From JAFAZJ01 sp050183765 (GTDB lineage Bacteria; Pseudomonadota; Alphaproteobacteria; Reyranellales; Reyranellaceae), in NCBI GenBank assembly GCA_050183765.1, contig JBFXAZ010000006.1, forward strand, positions 25,988 to 89,987: DNA of 64,000 nucleotides, read 5' to 3'. The translations under genes and the position numbers were made by a program. The stretch's first letter is position 1. Each line of letters opens with the position of its first letter. Shown here in pieces: positions 15,414-23,799 of the stretch. The notes under the pieces were generated by a model. The model saw only the letters and a program-made list of their open reading frames with translations. It did not search any database and was not told where the DNA came from.

Positions 15414-16451
15414 ATGTCGCGTCAAACGTCCGGGCCCACGACGATCACGATGGCCAGCCTGATGCCGATCTTTCCCGACGCCTCCGACGAGGCCGAGGAG
15501 CAGAACGAGGAACGCTCATCGGAACGCCGGCGCGGCATCCCCGCGCCGCCCGGGCTGGTGCGCGCCATGCGGTCCGTGGTCGGGCTGAAGGCGAGCGTGC
15601 CCAAGGACGCGCGCACCGCCGAGACGCTGGGCACCGAGCGCGGCGGGCATGGCATCGTCATCGACGACCAGGGGCTGGTGGTGACCGTCGGCTACCTGAT
15701 CATGGAGGCCAGCAGCGTTGAGATCGTCGAGCCGGGCGGCCGCTCGGTGCCGGCGCGCGTCGTGGCGTACGACTTCTCCACCGGCTTCGGCCTGGTGCGC
15801 ACCACGCTGCCGACGCGGGTGAAGCCCGTGACCTTCGGCGATTCGAAGTCCGTGAAGCACAAGGACACGGTGACCATCGCCGGCTTCGGCGGCGGCGCCG
15901 CGCAGCGGGCGATCGTCACCGACCGGCGCGACTTCGCCGGCTACTGGGAGTACTTCATCGAGAACGCGATCTTCACCTCGCCGCCCTACGAGTCGTTCGG
16001 CGGCGCGGCCCTGTTCACCGACGATGGCGACCTGCTGGGCGTGGGGTCGCTGTTCATCGGCGATGCCTATCGCGGCCCCTCGGGCGTGCTGCCCGGCAAC
16101 ATGTTCATCCCGATCGACCGCCTGCCGGCCGTGATCGAGATGATGAAGGAAGGCAAGCGGCCCGGCGCTGGGCGGCCGTGGCTCGGCCTCTACGCCCAGC
16201 AGGTGCCGGGCGGGCTGGTGATCGCCCATGTCTCGCCGGATGGGCCGGCGGCGCGCGCCGGCTTGCGGCGCGGCGACGCGATCAACAGCGTCGGCGACGT
16301 GCTGGTCGACGAGGTTTCGATGTTCTATCGCGCGGTGTGGAGCGCCGGCCCCGCCGGCACGCGCATCACGCTCAGCATCGAGCGCGAGGGCGACGAGTTC
16401 GACGTCACCATCCGCACCGTCGATCGCTACGATTTCCTGAAGCTGGACTGA
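15414..16451 (+). CDS. HtrA/S1C-like protein with PDZ domain, catalytic triad lost, no signal peptide
   Basis: A 345-residue paralogue of the preceding gene, sharing TVGYL(V/I)(L/M)EAS, FAGYWEY, PGNMFIPI(N/D)RL and the C-terminal PDZ (about 255-335). The three catalytic positions again carry Tyr94, Gly124 and Gly196. Instead of a signal peptide it begins with a Ser/Thr- then Glu-rich charged stretch (EAEEQNEERSSERRR), so it may be cytoplasmic or use another export route. GAGGAG precedes the ATG. Co-transcription with the upstream gene is likely (21-base gap). One exported and one non-exported pseudoprotease in tandem implies a preserved binding role. Confidence 0.8.
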   Translation: MSRQTSGPTTITMASLMPIFPDASDEAEEQNEERSSERRRGIPAPPGLVRAMRSVVGLKASVPKDARTAETLGTERGGHGIVIDDQGLVVTVGYLIMEASSVEIVEPGGRSVPARVVAYDFSTGFGLVRTTLPTRVKPVTFGDSKSVKHKDTVTIAGFGGGAAQRAIVTDRRDFAGYWEYFIENAIFTSPPYESFGGAALFTDDGDLLGVGSLFIGDAYRGPSGVLPGNMFIPIDRLPAVIEMMKEGKRPGAGRPWLGLYAQQVPGGLVIAHVSPDGPAARAGLRRGDAINSVGDVLVDEVSMFYRAVWSAGPAGTRITLSIEREGDEFDVTIRTVDRYDFLKLD

Positions 16452-16463
16452 GCTCTTAGGGTA

Positions 16464-16619
16464 TTCCTTCTCCCCGCGCAGGCGGGGAGAAGGTGCCCGA
16501 AGGGCGGATGAGAGGCTCCGCGGCGCTTCGGCAACGATGACCTTCGTTGTTGCACGAGACGCCCCTCATCCGCCTCGCTACGCTCGGCACCTTCTCCCCG
16601 CCTGCGCGGGGAGAAGGAA
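16464..16619. repeat. interspersed palindromic repeat, family R, copy 2
   Basis: Same architecture and near-identical arms to 14124-14280 (GGTGCCCGAAGGGCGG and its complement), with a different central 40 bases. It ends 25 bases before the MBL-fold gene, upstream of its ribosome-binding site. Confidence 0.85.
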
Positions 16620-16643
16620 ACAAATGAAAGTAGGGAGCATCGT

Positions 16644-17606
16644 ATGAGCAAGGCTTTCGCCTCGCAGGCGGATACCGAGGACAAGAAGATCACCTTCAGT
16701 CGCCTGTCGGAGCACGCCTACGCCTTCACGGCCGAGGGCGATCCCAACACCGGCATCGTCGTCGGCGACGACAGCGTGATGGTGATCGACGCGCAGGCCA
16801 CGCCCGTGATGGCGCAGACGGTGATCGAGAAGATCCGCACCGTCACCGACAAGCCGATCCGCTACGTCGTGCTGACGCACTATCACGCGGTGCGCGTGCT
16901 GGGCGCCTCGGGCTACGAGCCGCAGCACATCATCTGCAGCGAGGCGACGCGCGACCTGATCGTCGAGCGCGGCGCCCAGGACATGAAGTCCGAGATCCAG
17001 CGCTTTCCGCGACTGTTCCGCGCCGTCGAGTCGATCCCCGGCCTGACCTGGCCGACCATCACCTTCCAGGAGCGCATGACCATCTGGCTGGGCAAGCTGG
17101 AGGTTCAGATCATCCACGCCGGGCGCGGCCACACCAAGGGCGACACCATCGTGTGGCTGCCGCAGGAGAAGACGCTGTTCAGCGGCGATCTGGTCGAGTT
17201 CGCGGCCACGCCCTATGCCGGCGACGCCTATTTCGAGGAGTGGCCGCACACGCTGCAGAAGCTGCGCGACCTGAAGGCGGCGGCGCTGGTGCCGGGCCGC
17301 GGCGACGCGCTGATGGGCGCCGAGCAGGTCGAGGCCGGCCTGAGCGGCACGCAGGGCTTCATCGCCGAGCTCTTCGCCGAGGTGAAGAAGCGCACCGATG
17401 CCGGCGGCGATTTGAAGGCGGCCTACGACGCGGCGATGGCGGCGATGCGGCCGCGCTACGGCAACTGGGTGATCTTCGACCACTGCATGCCGTTCGACGT
17501 GTCGCGCGCCTACGACGAGGCCAAGGGCATCGCCGATCCGCGCATCTGGACCGCCGAGCGCGACATCGAGATGTGGAAGGCGCTGGAATCGCCGTCGTCG
17601 TCCTGA
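16644..17606 (+). CDS. MBL-fold (metallo-beta-lactamase superfamily) protein
   Basis: A 320-residue MBL-fold protein. The first metal motif reads THYHAVRVLGA: the usual HxHxDH has become HYHAVR, so the Asp and last His of the second metal site are replaced. Later motifs are present (AGRGHTKGDTIVWLP with its His, SGDLVEF with its Asp). The protein is probably a mononuclear or altered metal enzyme; substrate unknown. GGGAG precedes the ATG. The last codons (SPSSS and stop) are formed by the start of an interspersed repeat, so the C-terminus appears repeat-derived. Confidence 0.82.
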   Translation: MSKAFASQADTEDKKITFSRLSEHAYAFTAEGDPNTGIVVGDDSVMVIDAQATPVMAQTVIEKIRTVTDKPIRYVVLTHYHAVRVLGASGYEPQHIICSEATRDLIVERGAQDMKSEIQRFPRLFRAVESIPGLTWPTITFQERMTIWLGKLEVQIIHAGRGHTKGDTIVWLPQEKTLFSGDLVEFAATPYAGDAYFEEWPHTLQKLRDLKAAALVPGRGDALMGAEQVEAGLSGTQGFIAELFAEVKKRTDAGGDLKAAYDAAMAAMRPRYGNWVIFDHCMPFDVSRAYDEAKGIADPRIWTAERDIEMWKALESPSSS

Positions 17607-17697
17607 GCGCAGCGAAGGACGTCGCGGTATTGCGATCAAACTGAAGCAGGGGAGCCGGTCGCACGACCGCCGGGTCCTTCGCTTCGCTCAGGACGAT
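17597..17697. repeat. interspersed inverted repeat, family S, copy 1
   Basis: Arms GTCGTCCTGAGCGCAGCGAA... and ...TTCGCTTCGCTCAGGACGA. The left arm contains the stop codon of the MBL gene (TCCTGA, 17604-17606). The right arm ends at an ATG (17696) that could be read as an upstream start of the next gene. Translated, the family gives VLSAAKDL-type peptides. Other copies at 27404, 32868 and 60971. Confidence 0.85.
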
Positions 17698-17707
17698 GCT
17701 GCCGGGA

Positions 17708-19372
17708 ATGACCTCCTACACCTATCCGAAATACCCCTACGTCCCGCCGGACGAACTGGTGCTCAAGCCGGGCGGGGTGCAGACCGTGCCGGTGCTGGTG
17801 GTCGGCGCCGGGCCGGTGGGTCTCACCTTGGCGCTGGACCTCGCGCTCAAGGGCATCCCCGTCACCGTGCTCGACGAGGACGACACGGTCAGCATCGGCA
17901 GCCGCTCGATCTGCCAGGCCCAGCGCACGCTGGAGATCTGGCATCGCCTGGGTGTCGCCGACCGCATGGTCGCCAAGGGCGTGACCTGGGACGAGGGCGA
18001 GGTGCTGCTGGGCGACCAGCCGCTGTATCGCTTCAACCTGCGGCCCGAGCCCGGGTATCGCTTCCCGGCCTTCATCAACCTGCAGCAATATTACTGCGAG
18101 CAGTACCTGGTGGAGCGCTGCCTCGAGGAGGACAAGGTCGACCTGCGCTTCCTCAGCAAGGTGGTCAGCGTGCGGCCCGACGACGAGCATGTCGAGGTCG
18201 ACATCCAGACACCCGACGGGATCTACCAGCTGCGCGGCCAGTGGCTGGTGGCCTGCGACGGCGTGCGCAGCCCGGTGCGCACCATGCTCGGCCTGCCCTA
18301 CGAGGGCGAGGTGTTCGACGACCAGTTCCTGATCGCCGACATCCGCATGCCGGCCGACCTGCCGAAGATCCGCCGCTACTGGTTCTACCCGCCATTCCAT
18401 CCCACCGATTCGGTGCTGCTGCATCGCCAGGCCGACGAGGTGTTGCGCGTCGATTTCCAGCTCGGCCGCGACGCCGATGCCGAGGAGGAGAAGAAGCCGG
18501 CCAACATCGACCGGCGCCTGCGCATGATGTTCGGCGAAGGGGCGCGCTGGGAGCATGAGTGGAGCAGCGTCTACAAGTTCAGCTGCCGCGCCATGCCGCG
18601 CTTCGTGCACGGCCGCGTGATCTTCGCCGGTGATGCGGCGCACGTCGTCTCGCCCTTCGGCGCGCGCGGCGGCAATTCCGGCGTCGAGGATGCCGACAAT
18701 CTCGGCTGGAAGCTGGCGCTGGTGATCGAGGGGCTGGCCTCGGCCTCGCTGCTCGACACCTACGATCGCGAGCGCGGCGCGGCGGCGCGCGAGAACATCC
18801 GCCAGTCGACGCGCAGCACCGACTACATCACGCCGAAATTCCCCGCCGCGCGCGTGCTGCGCGACGCCACGCTGGCGCTGGCCCGCGACTTCGCCTTCGC
18901 CCGCGCCATGGTCAACAGCGGGCGCCTGTCACGGCCCACGCCCTACATCGATTCCCGGCTCAGCACGCCGGACGATGTCGTGACCAGCTGGGATGCCGCC
19001 GCGCCGGCGCCCGGCATGCCGCTGCCCGACGCGCCGCTGGGCGAGGGCTGGCTGGTCGAGCGGGTCGCCGGGCGCTTCGCACTCATCACCTTCGCCGAGC
19101 GCGCCGCCGCGGTCGACGGCGTCGAAGCCTCTCGGGTCGCCGACATGGCCGACGAGATCCCGGGCTTCGTGCCGATCCTGGTCACGCGCGATCTGCGGGG
19201 CGCGCCCGACGGCTGGAACACGGTGATCGACAAGCAGGGCCTCGCCGCGCGACGCTGCGACGCGCGCGACGGCACGACCTATCTTGTCCGGCCCGACCAG
19301 TATGTCGCGGGGCGCTGGCGCGCGCTGGACGACTCGGTGGTCCTCTCGGCGCTGAAGCGGGCGACGTCATGA
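17708..19372 (+). CDS. FAD-dependent aromatic hydroxylase-type monooxygenase
   Basis: About 554 residues. Group A flavin monooxygenase of the PheA/TfdB/MhpA type, hydroxylating an aromatic substrate with NAD(P)H and O2. Visible motifs: VLVVGAGPVGL (FAD Rossmann GxGxxG, about residues 29-39), VACDGVRSPVR (DG motif, about 180-190) and FAGDAAHVVSPFGARGGNSG (GD motif, about 303-322). A thioredoxin-like C-terminal domain follows. The ATG at 17708 was preferred to 17696 because the latter lies inside the family S repeat. The stop overlaps the DUF2783 gene by ATGA. Substrate unknown. Confidence 0.88.
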   Translation: MTSYTYPKYPYVPPDELVLKPGGVQTVPVLVVGAGPVGLTLALDLALKGIPVTVLDEDDTVSIGSRSICQAQRTLEIWHRLGVADRMVAKGVTWDEGEVLLGDQPLYRFNLRPEPGYRFPAFINLQQYYCEQYLVERCLEEDKVDLRFLSKVVSVRPDDEHVEVDIQTPDGIYQLRGQWLVACDGVRSPVRTMLGLPYEGEVFDDQFLIADIRMPADLPKIRRYWFYPPFHPTDSVLLHRQADEVLRVDFQLGRDADAEEEKKPANIDRRLRMMFGEGARWEHEWSSVYKFSCRAMPRFVHGRVIFAGDAAHVVSPFGARGGNSGVEDADNLGWKLALVIEGLASASLLDTYDRERGAAARENIRQSTRSTDYITPKFPAARVLRDATLALARDFAFARAMVNSGRLSRPTPYIDSRLSTPDDVVTSWDAAAPAPGMPLPDAPLGEGWLVERVAGRFALITFAERAAAVDGVEASRVADMADEIPGFVPILVTRDLRGAPDGWNTVIDKQGLAARRCDARDGTTYLVRPDQYVAGRWRALDDSVVLSALKRATS

Positions 19373-19569
19373 GCACGCTGAAGCACGAGCCGAACCTGGC
19401 GCGGCCCGACGACGTCTACAACCTGATCGTCGATGCGCACAAAGGCCTGACGCCGGAGCAGAGCGAGAGGCTCAACGCCGCGCTGGTTCTGCTGTTGGCC
19501 AACCATGTCGGCGACGAGGACGTGATCCGCGAAGCGGTCGCGGCGGCGCGCCGCAGCGTCAGCGCCTGA
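19369..19569 (+). CDS. DUF2783 family protein
   Basis: 66 residues, MSTLKHEPNLARPDDVYNLI..., with GLTPEQSERLNAALVLLLANHVGDEDV, matching the DUF2783 family that regularly accompanies FAD monooxygenases of this type. Translationally coupled to the upstream monooxygenase by a four-base ATGA overlap. It is probably an accessory or regulatory partner; no biochemical role is known to me. Its last 11 bases overlap the end of the convergent AAC(3)-like gene. Confidence 0.85.
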   Translation: MSTLKHEPNLARPDDVYNLIVDAHKGLTPEQSERLNAALVLLLANHVGDEDVIREAVAAARRSVSA

Positions 19570-20350
19570 AGCGGCCGATCCAGCCCACGGCGTAGTCGAC
19601 CAGCGCGCGCTGGCGCATCAGGCGCGCCGGTGCGGCGCCGACCCTGCCGACGAGCACGGCCTCGGTGTCGTGCTCGAAATCGTCGCCCAGCCGCGCGAAG
19701 TCCGAATCGTCGAAGTCGAGATCGTCGACCTCCAGCCAGCGGCGCTGGCCCTCGATCGTGACGGGACTGCCGAAGGGCTTGTGGCGCTTCGAGGGCCAGT
19801 GCGCGCGGTACTCGGCGAGATGCAGCGAGGTGTTGCGCTCGTGGCCGACGCCCAGCAGCAGCACGTCGGCGTCGAGGTCGTACAGCCTCGCCAGCGGCGA
19901 GCGCTCGCCCATGGCGCAGTCGAGCGCGTGGTCGGCGGTGACGAAGGCCGCCTGTGGTCCGCGCGCGGCGAAGGACTGGCGCGGATGGGCGCTGCGGCGC
20001 ACGCCGGGGTGGCTGCGGAAGCTCTCGGGGATCGCGCCCATGATGCGCGTCGGCGTGATCGCCGGATCGTAGGCCGGCATCTCGGCGCGGATTCGATCGT
20101 GCCATTCGACCGGCACCGGCGGCGCGACCCAGAACGCCGGATCGGAAAGGCCGCCCGAATGCGTGGGCATCGCCAGCGTGCCGTCGGCACCCAGCGCGGC
20201 GGCGAGCGCGGCGATCACCGCCGGCGCGTCGCCGATCACCCAGCCGAGCGACGACAGCGAAGAGTGCACGATCATGGCCGCGCCAGGTCGTACGCCGAGC
20301 GCGCGCAGGTCGGCGGTCAGCGAGGCGATGCCGACCGGTGGGCCGACCAT
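19559..20350 (-). CDS. AAC(3)/YokD-family N-acetyltransferase
   Basis: 263 residues of the aminoglycoside 3-N-acetyltransferase fold, which uses acetyl-CoA. Motifs: MIVHSSLSSLGWVIG (residues about 26-40), GTLAMPTHSG, and VLLLGVGHERNTSLHLAEYRAHWP with the catalytic-region His/Glu residues. Many chromosomal members are not resistance enzymes, and context (two thioesterases upstream in the same direction) argues against a dedicated resistance role. The start ATG overlaps the stop of the upstream thioesterase gene by one base (TGATG), so the genes form an operon. Confidence 0.82.
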   Translation of the reverse strand: MVGPPVGIASLTADLRALGVRPGAAMIVHSSLSSLGWVIGDAPAVIAALAAALGADGTLAMPTHSGGLSDPAFWVAPPVPVEWHDRIRAEMPAYDPAITPTRIMGAIPESFRSHPGVRRSAHPRQSFAARGPQAAFVTADHALDCAMGERSPLARLYDLDADVLLLGVGHERNTSLHLAEYRAHWPSKRHKPFGSPVTIEGQRRWLEVDDLDFDDSDFARLGDDFEHDTEAVLVGRVGAAPARLMRQRALVDYAVGWIGRFRR

Positions 20351-20883
20351 CAGCGCCGCGGGATGCCGATCAGACGGCCGGCCTTGGCCGGCTTGGGCAG
20401 CCTGCCGTGCGCCTCGGCCATGCGCGCGAGGCGCTCCTGCACGATCCGGCGGAAGGGCGCCGATTTCCGCGTCTTCACATCGATGTGCATGATCATCGAT
20501 TCGCAGGTCGAGGCGAGGAAGCCTTCCTCGGCGTGGTACATCGTGTGGAACAGATGCAGGCGCTTGGCGTCGTGGTCGAGCAGCTGCGTGGTGAAGCGCA
20601 GCGGCGCGCCGCCCCTCAGCTCGCGGTCGTAGGTGATGTGCGCCTCGATCACGAAGGTCATGCCGAGCTTGTTGTCGATGTAGCGCCGGCCCATGCCGAT
20701 CTGCGTGTGGAAGGCGCCGGAGGCATAGTCGAAGGCCTCCATGTAGCGCGCCATGTTCATGTGGCCGTTCCAGTCGACCCACTCGTCCTTGACCACCGAG
20801 CGGTGGCGATCGAGCGGCGCCACGAGATCGAGCTCGGGCAGCTCGTAGGGCAGGGGCTCTTCGTTCAGCAGCGTGTCGGGCAT
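20350..20883 (-). CDS. hotdog-fold thioesterase-like protein
   Basis: 177 residues of the 4-hydroxybenzoyl-CoA thioesterase type: LDRHRSVVKDEWVDWNGHMNMARYMEAFDYA, with the catalytic-region Asp-Trp-Asn-Gly-His-Met-Asn signature, and EAHITYDRELRGGAPL. Related to the next gene upstream throughout, so the pair arose by tandem duplication. ATG at 20883. Such proteins hydrolyse acyl-CoA thioesters; some act on betainyl-CoA in carnitine breakdown, but nothing here fixes the substrate. Confidence 0.82.
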   Translation of the reverse strand: MPDTLLNEEPLPYELPELDLVAPLDRHRSVVKDEWVDWNGHMNMARYMEAFDYASGAFHTQIGMGRRYIDNKLGMTFVIEAHITYDRELRGGAPLRFTTQLLDHDAKRLHLFHTMYHAEEGFLASTCESMIMHIDVKTRKSAPFRRIVQERLARMAEAHGRLPKPAKAGRLIGIPRR

Positions 20884-20885
20884 CG

Positions 20886-21398
20886 TTACTTCTTGCGGAT
20901 GGAGATGACGCGGCCGGCTTGCTTGGGCCGGGGCAGCTTGGCGTGCAGCGGCGCCAGCGCATCGAGGCGCCGCATGGTCTCGTCCGGCCATGGCGCGGCG
21001 CGGCGCGAGGCGTAGTCGATGTTCATCAGGATCAGCTCGTTGGTCGCGGCGAGGAAGCCTTCGTCTGCGTGGTACATGCTGTGGATGTAGTGCACGCGCT
21101 TGGCGTCGTGGTCGAGGATCTGCGTGGTGATGCGCAGCGGATCGCCCTCCTTGACCTCGCGGTCATAGGTGGCGTGCGCCTCGAGCACGAAGGTCATGCC
21201 GATCCTGTCGCGGGTGTATTCCCAGCCGACGCCGAGCTGGTTGCACAGCGTGTCGGTCGCCTTGTCGAAGGCCACGATGTAGTAGCCGACGTTCATGTGG
21301 CCGTTCCAGTCGATCCACTCCTTCAGCACCGTGGCGCGATGGCGATCGAGCGGGGCGCAGAGATCGAGCGGCTCGATGGGATAGGGAAGCTCCGTCAT
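20886..21398 (-). CDS. hotdog-fold thioesterase-like protein, paralogue
   Basis: 170 residues. Same family as its downstream neighbour: LDRHRATVLKEWIDWNGHMNVGYYIVAFDKA, EAHATYDREVKEGDPLRITTQILDHDAKR and a C-terminal LPRPKQAGRVISI. It is separated by two bases from the next gene, so the three leftward genes (this, its paralogue and the AAC(3)-like gene) form one transcript. ATG at 21398 taken as start; another in-frame ATG at 21410 is possible. No clear ribosome-binding site for either. Confidence 0.82.
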   Translation of the reverse strand: MTELPYPIEPLDLCAPLDRHRATVLKEWIDWNGHMNVGYYIVAFDKATDTLCNQLGVGWEYTRDRIGMTFVLEAHATYDREVKEGDPLRITTQILDHDAKRVHYIHSMYHADEGFLAATNELILMNIDYASRRAAPWPDETMRRLDALAPLHAKLPRPKQAGRVISIRKK

Positions 21399-21447
21399 GG
21401 CGCGGACCATAGCGAAGCGCCGTCGTCGTGCAAGCCGGCAGTCCCCG

Positions 21448-22164
21448 TCACGGAATCTGAAGCAGCTCGTCGGCCACCAGGTCGGGCGCGGAGATGATGC
21501 AGTTGTGGCCGGCCTCGATCGGGCGGAAGCGCACGCCGGGCGTTTCCTGCGCGCGCTCGTGGCTGCCGGCGGACACCGGGTAGCGCGGCCTGGTGCAGGC
21601 GATGTAGGTCATCGGCAGGCCGTTGCCCGGGCCGTTGGCGATGCGCACCGGCTCGGTGTAGCAGCGTACCGGATGCGGCGTGAGCCGTTCGTGCGTCCAT
21701 CTCGCCAGTTCCGGGTCGTCGATGATCAAGCTGCCGACCGGCGCGAAGGGCAGCACGTCGGTGCCGTTGACCTGGAAGATCATGGTCTTGCGCTTGGCCG
21801 AGATGCGCTCGGGGATGCGGCCGAAGATCGACTGGCCGTCGCGCGCGATGCCGCCATCGATGATCACCAGATGCGCCACGCGCGAGGGATCGCGATCGAC
21901 CGCGATCTGCGCGATCAGGCTGCCGAAGCTGTGGCCCACCAGCACGACGTCGCGCAGGTCGTTGTCGCGCAGGCAGGACAGCGCATCCTCGGCGCAGGTG
22001 TCGTTGCCGATCTCCGGCGACAGCTCCGCCGCGCGCTCGGCCACGCCGCGGAAGCTCGGCGTGTAGACGGTGTGACCCGCCGCGCGCAGCTTGGCGGCGA
22101 CGAATTGCCAGGTCCAGCCGCCCATCCAGGCGCCGGAGAGACAGACGAAGGTGCGGGGATTCAT
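21448..22164 (-). CDS. alpha/beta hydrolase
   Basis: 238 residues with an alpha/beta hydrolase fold. It opens TFVCLSGAWMGGWTWQFVA (oxyanion-hole region), has the nucleophile elbow VLVGHSFGSLIAQ (Ser at about residue 78) and a C-terminal His in EAGHNCIISAPDLV. The acid residue is probably in the GIARDG or MTYIAC region. Esterase- or lactonase-like; substrate unknown. Starts at ATG 22164, directly downstream of a palindromic repeat. Confidence 0.85.
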   Translation of the reverse strand: MNPRTFVCLSGAWMGGWTWQFVAAKLRAAGHTVYTPSFRGVAERAAELSPEIGNDTCAEDALSCLRDNDLRDVVLVGHSFGSLIAQIAVDRDPSRVAHLVIIDGGIARDGQSIFGRIPERISAKRKTMIFQVNGTDVLPFAPVGSLIIDDPELARWTHERLTPHPVRCYTEPVRIANGPGNGLPMTYIACTRPRYPVSAGSHERAQETPGVRFRPIEAGHNCIISAPDLVADELLQIP

Positions 22165-22183
22165 GCGAGGGGCGTTTTCTTGC

Positions 22184-22312
22184 TCCCTCTCCCCGCGAGC
22201 GGGGAGAGGGTCGGGGTGAGGGGCCAGTGCAACAACTGCGACGTCACAAATTGGATCACGAACCCCTCACCCCAACCCTCTCCCCGCCAGCGGGGAGAGG
22301 GAGTGAACTCAG
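22184..22312. repeat. palindromic repeat related to family R
   Basis: Inverted ends CCCTCTCCCCGC.../...GCGGGGAGAGGG, then GTCGGGGTGAGGGG on one side and CCCCTCACCCCAACCC on the other, around a variable centre of about 35 bases. Architecture like family R but arms differ. The right arm overlaps the 3' end of the MmgE/PrpD gene (stop at 22309). Confidence 0.8.
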
Positions 22313-23661
22313 TTCTTCACCGTAAGCTTCATAACCTCGCCGATATCCACGACGCTGTCGAGGTCGCGGCATAGCTGCGCCAGCCTTTTCGTGCGCTCTT
22401 CCCCGAGGATCGGGCTCACCAGCGCGCGGAACTTCGACTCGAGCTTGGCCCATTGCGCGTCGAGGTCGGTCATCGGGATGCCGACATCTGTGGTCTCGCT
22501 GAGCTCGCGCCCGTCGCGCAGCTTCACCACGACCTCGGCGGCGCTGTGATGGTCGTGGTGGCGCGTCTCGACCACGACCTTGTCGCGCAGCGCCACCAGC
22601 TCGGGTTCTTGCGTCAGCGCGTCGGTGTAGACGCCGTCGTTCGACGTATCGCGCCCGGCCAGCGCCATCGCCGCGGTGAAGCGCAGCGAGAACTTGATCT
22701 CCAGCCCGCTCTTGGGCTCGGGGATGTTGCACACCTTGAGGTGGCCGGAATCGACCCGAAGCGTGACGCGCTCGATCTCCTCGCCCTTGAGCTTGTGGCG
22801 CTCCTTCAGCGTCTTCAGCGCTTCGATGCTGGAATGCGTGAGGTAACAGGCGGCGTGATACTTGAAGACCGTGTCCGTCGTGTGGAAGCCGCCCGGCGGA
22901 TCGGCCAGCGCCGCCGTGGGCTGCGGCGTCGACGAGGCGGTGGCGACGAAACCCTGCGGCACGTCGAGCACCGAGGCATTGGCGGTGAAGCCCTTCTCGG
23001 CCCAGCGCGCCGCCTGCAGGCCGTTCTGCGCCGCCTTGCCGGCGTGCAGCGGCTTGGTCATCGTGCCGAACATGCTCTTCAGCCCGGCGGCCTGCGCGCC
23101 GGCGATGCCCATGGCCTGGCGCGTGCGCTCGATGTCGAGGCCCAGCAGGTTGGCGCAGGCCGCCGCCGCGCCGAAGGCGCCCAGCGTGCCGGTGTTGTGC
23201 CAGCCCTTCTCGTAGTGGCTCTTGCCCACCAGCTCGCCCATCCGGCATTCCATCTCGATGCCGGCGACGATCGCGGTGATCAGGTCGCGGCCCGACATCT
23301 TCCTGCTCTCGGCCAGCGCCAGCGCGGCGGGCGCCACCGGCACGGTGGGATGGCCGCCCATGGTCAGGTTCACGTCGTCGTAGTCGAGCGCGTGGCTCAT
23401 CGCGCCGTTGATCAGCGCGGCGTTCGACAGCGAGGTACGCATGCCGCGGCCGATCACCGTCGCCTCGGCGCGTCCGCCATCTTCCTCGGCGACCGCGCTC
23501 AGGATGCCCGACAGCGGCTCGTCCATGCCCGAGAGCGTGACGCCGAGGAAATCGAGCAGGCACTGCTTGGCCACGGTGCGCGCCTGCGGCGTCAGATGCT
23601 GGAAGCGCAGCGCGGCCGCCTTCTCGGCCAGCGCCGCCGTGACATTCGCCGCCTCGGTCAT
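22309..23661 (-). CDS. MmgE/PrpD family protein
   Basis: 450 residues. Family of 2-methylcitrate dehydratase and relatives that act on small carboxylates such as 2-methylcitrate, cis-aconitate or itaconate precursors. Typical features: an N-terminal helical domain with LDFLGVTLSGMDEPL, SHALDYDDVNLTMGGHPTVPV (residues about 80-100) and KYHAACYLTHSSIEAL. The ATG at 23661 was chosen because GGGAGGGG precedes it; the open frame runs to 24690 only as the antisense shadow of the next gene. No prpB/prpC neighbour, so a role in propionate metabolism is not supported by context. Confidence 0.88.
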   Translation of the reverse strand: MTEAANVTAALAEKAAALRFQHLTPQARTVAKQCLLDFLGVTLSGMDEPLSGILSAVAEEDGGRAEATVIGRGMRTSLSNAALINGAMSHALDYDDVNLTMGGHPTVPVAPAALALAESRKMSGRDLITAIVAGIEMECRMGELVGKSHYEKGWHNTGTLGAFGAAAACANLLGLDIERTRQAMGIAGAQAAGLKSMFGTMTKPLHAGKAAQNGLQAARWAEKGFTANASVLDVPQGFVATASSTPQPTAALADPPGGFHTTDTVFKYHAACYLTHSSIEALKTLKERHKLKGEEIERVTLRVDSGHLKVCNIPEPKSGLEIKFSLRFTAAMALAGRDTSNDGVYTDALTQEPELVALRDKVVVETRHHDHHSAAEVVVKLRDGRELSETTDVGIPMTDLDAQWAKLESKFRALVSPILGEERTKRLAQLCRDLDSVVDIGEVMKLTVKN

Positions 23662-23799
23662 GGTCGTCCCCTCCCTGCGGGTTGCGGTCCGTATCGTGTC
23701 GCACCGGCACGACGGGAGCAACCGGCCGTGCCCATCCTTTGCGCAACCTTGCCATGAAAGTGGCGTTGGCATGGTCACCAGATACGGGAGCGCCTTGCC

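Noticed and set aside
19559..20350. AAC(3)-like gene as an acquired aminoglycoside resistance gene
   Set aside because: Composition matches the chromosome, it lies in an operon with two thioesterases, and no mobile element is adjacent.
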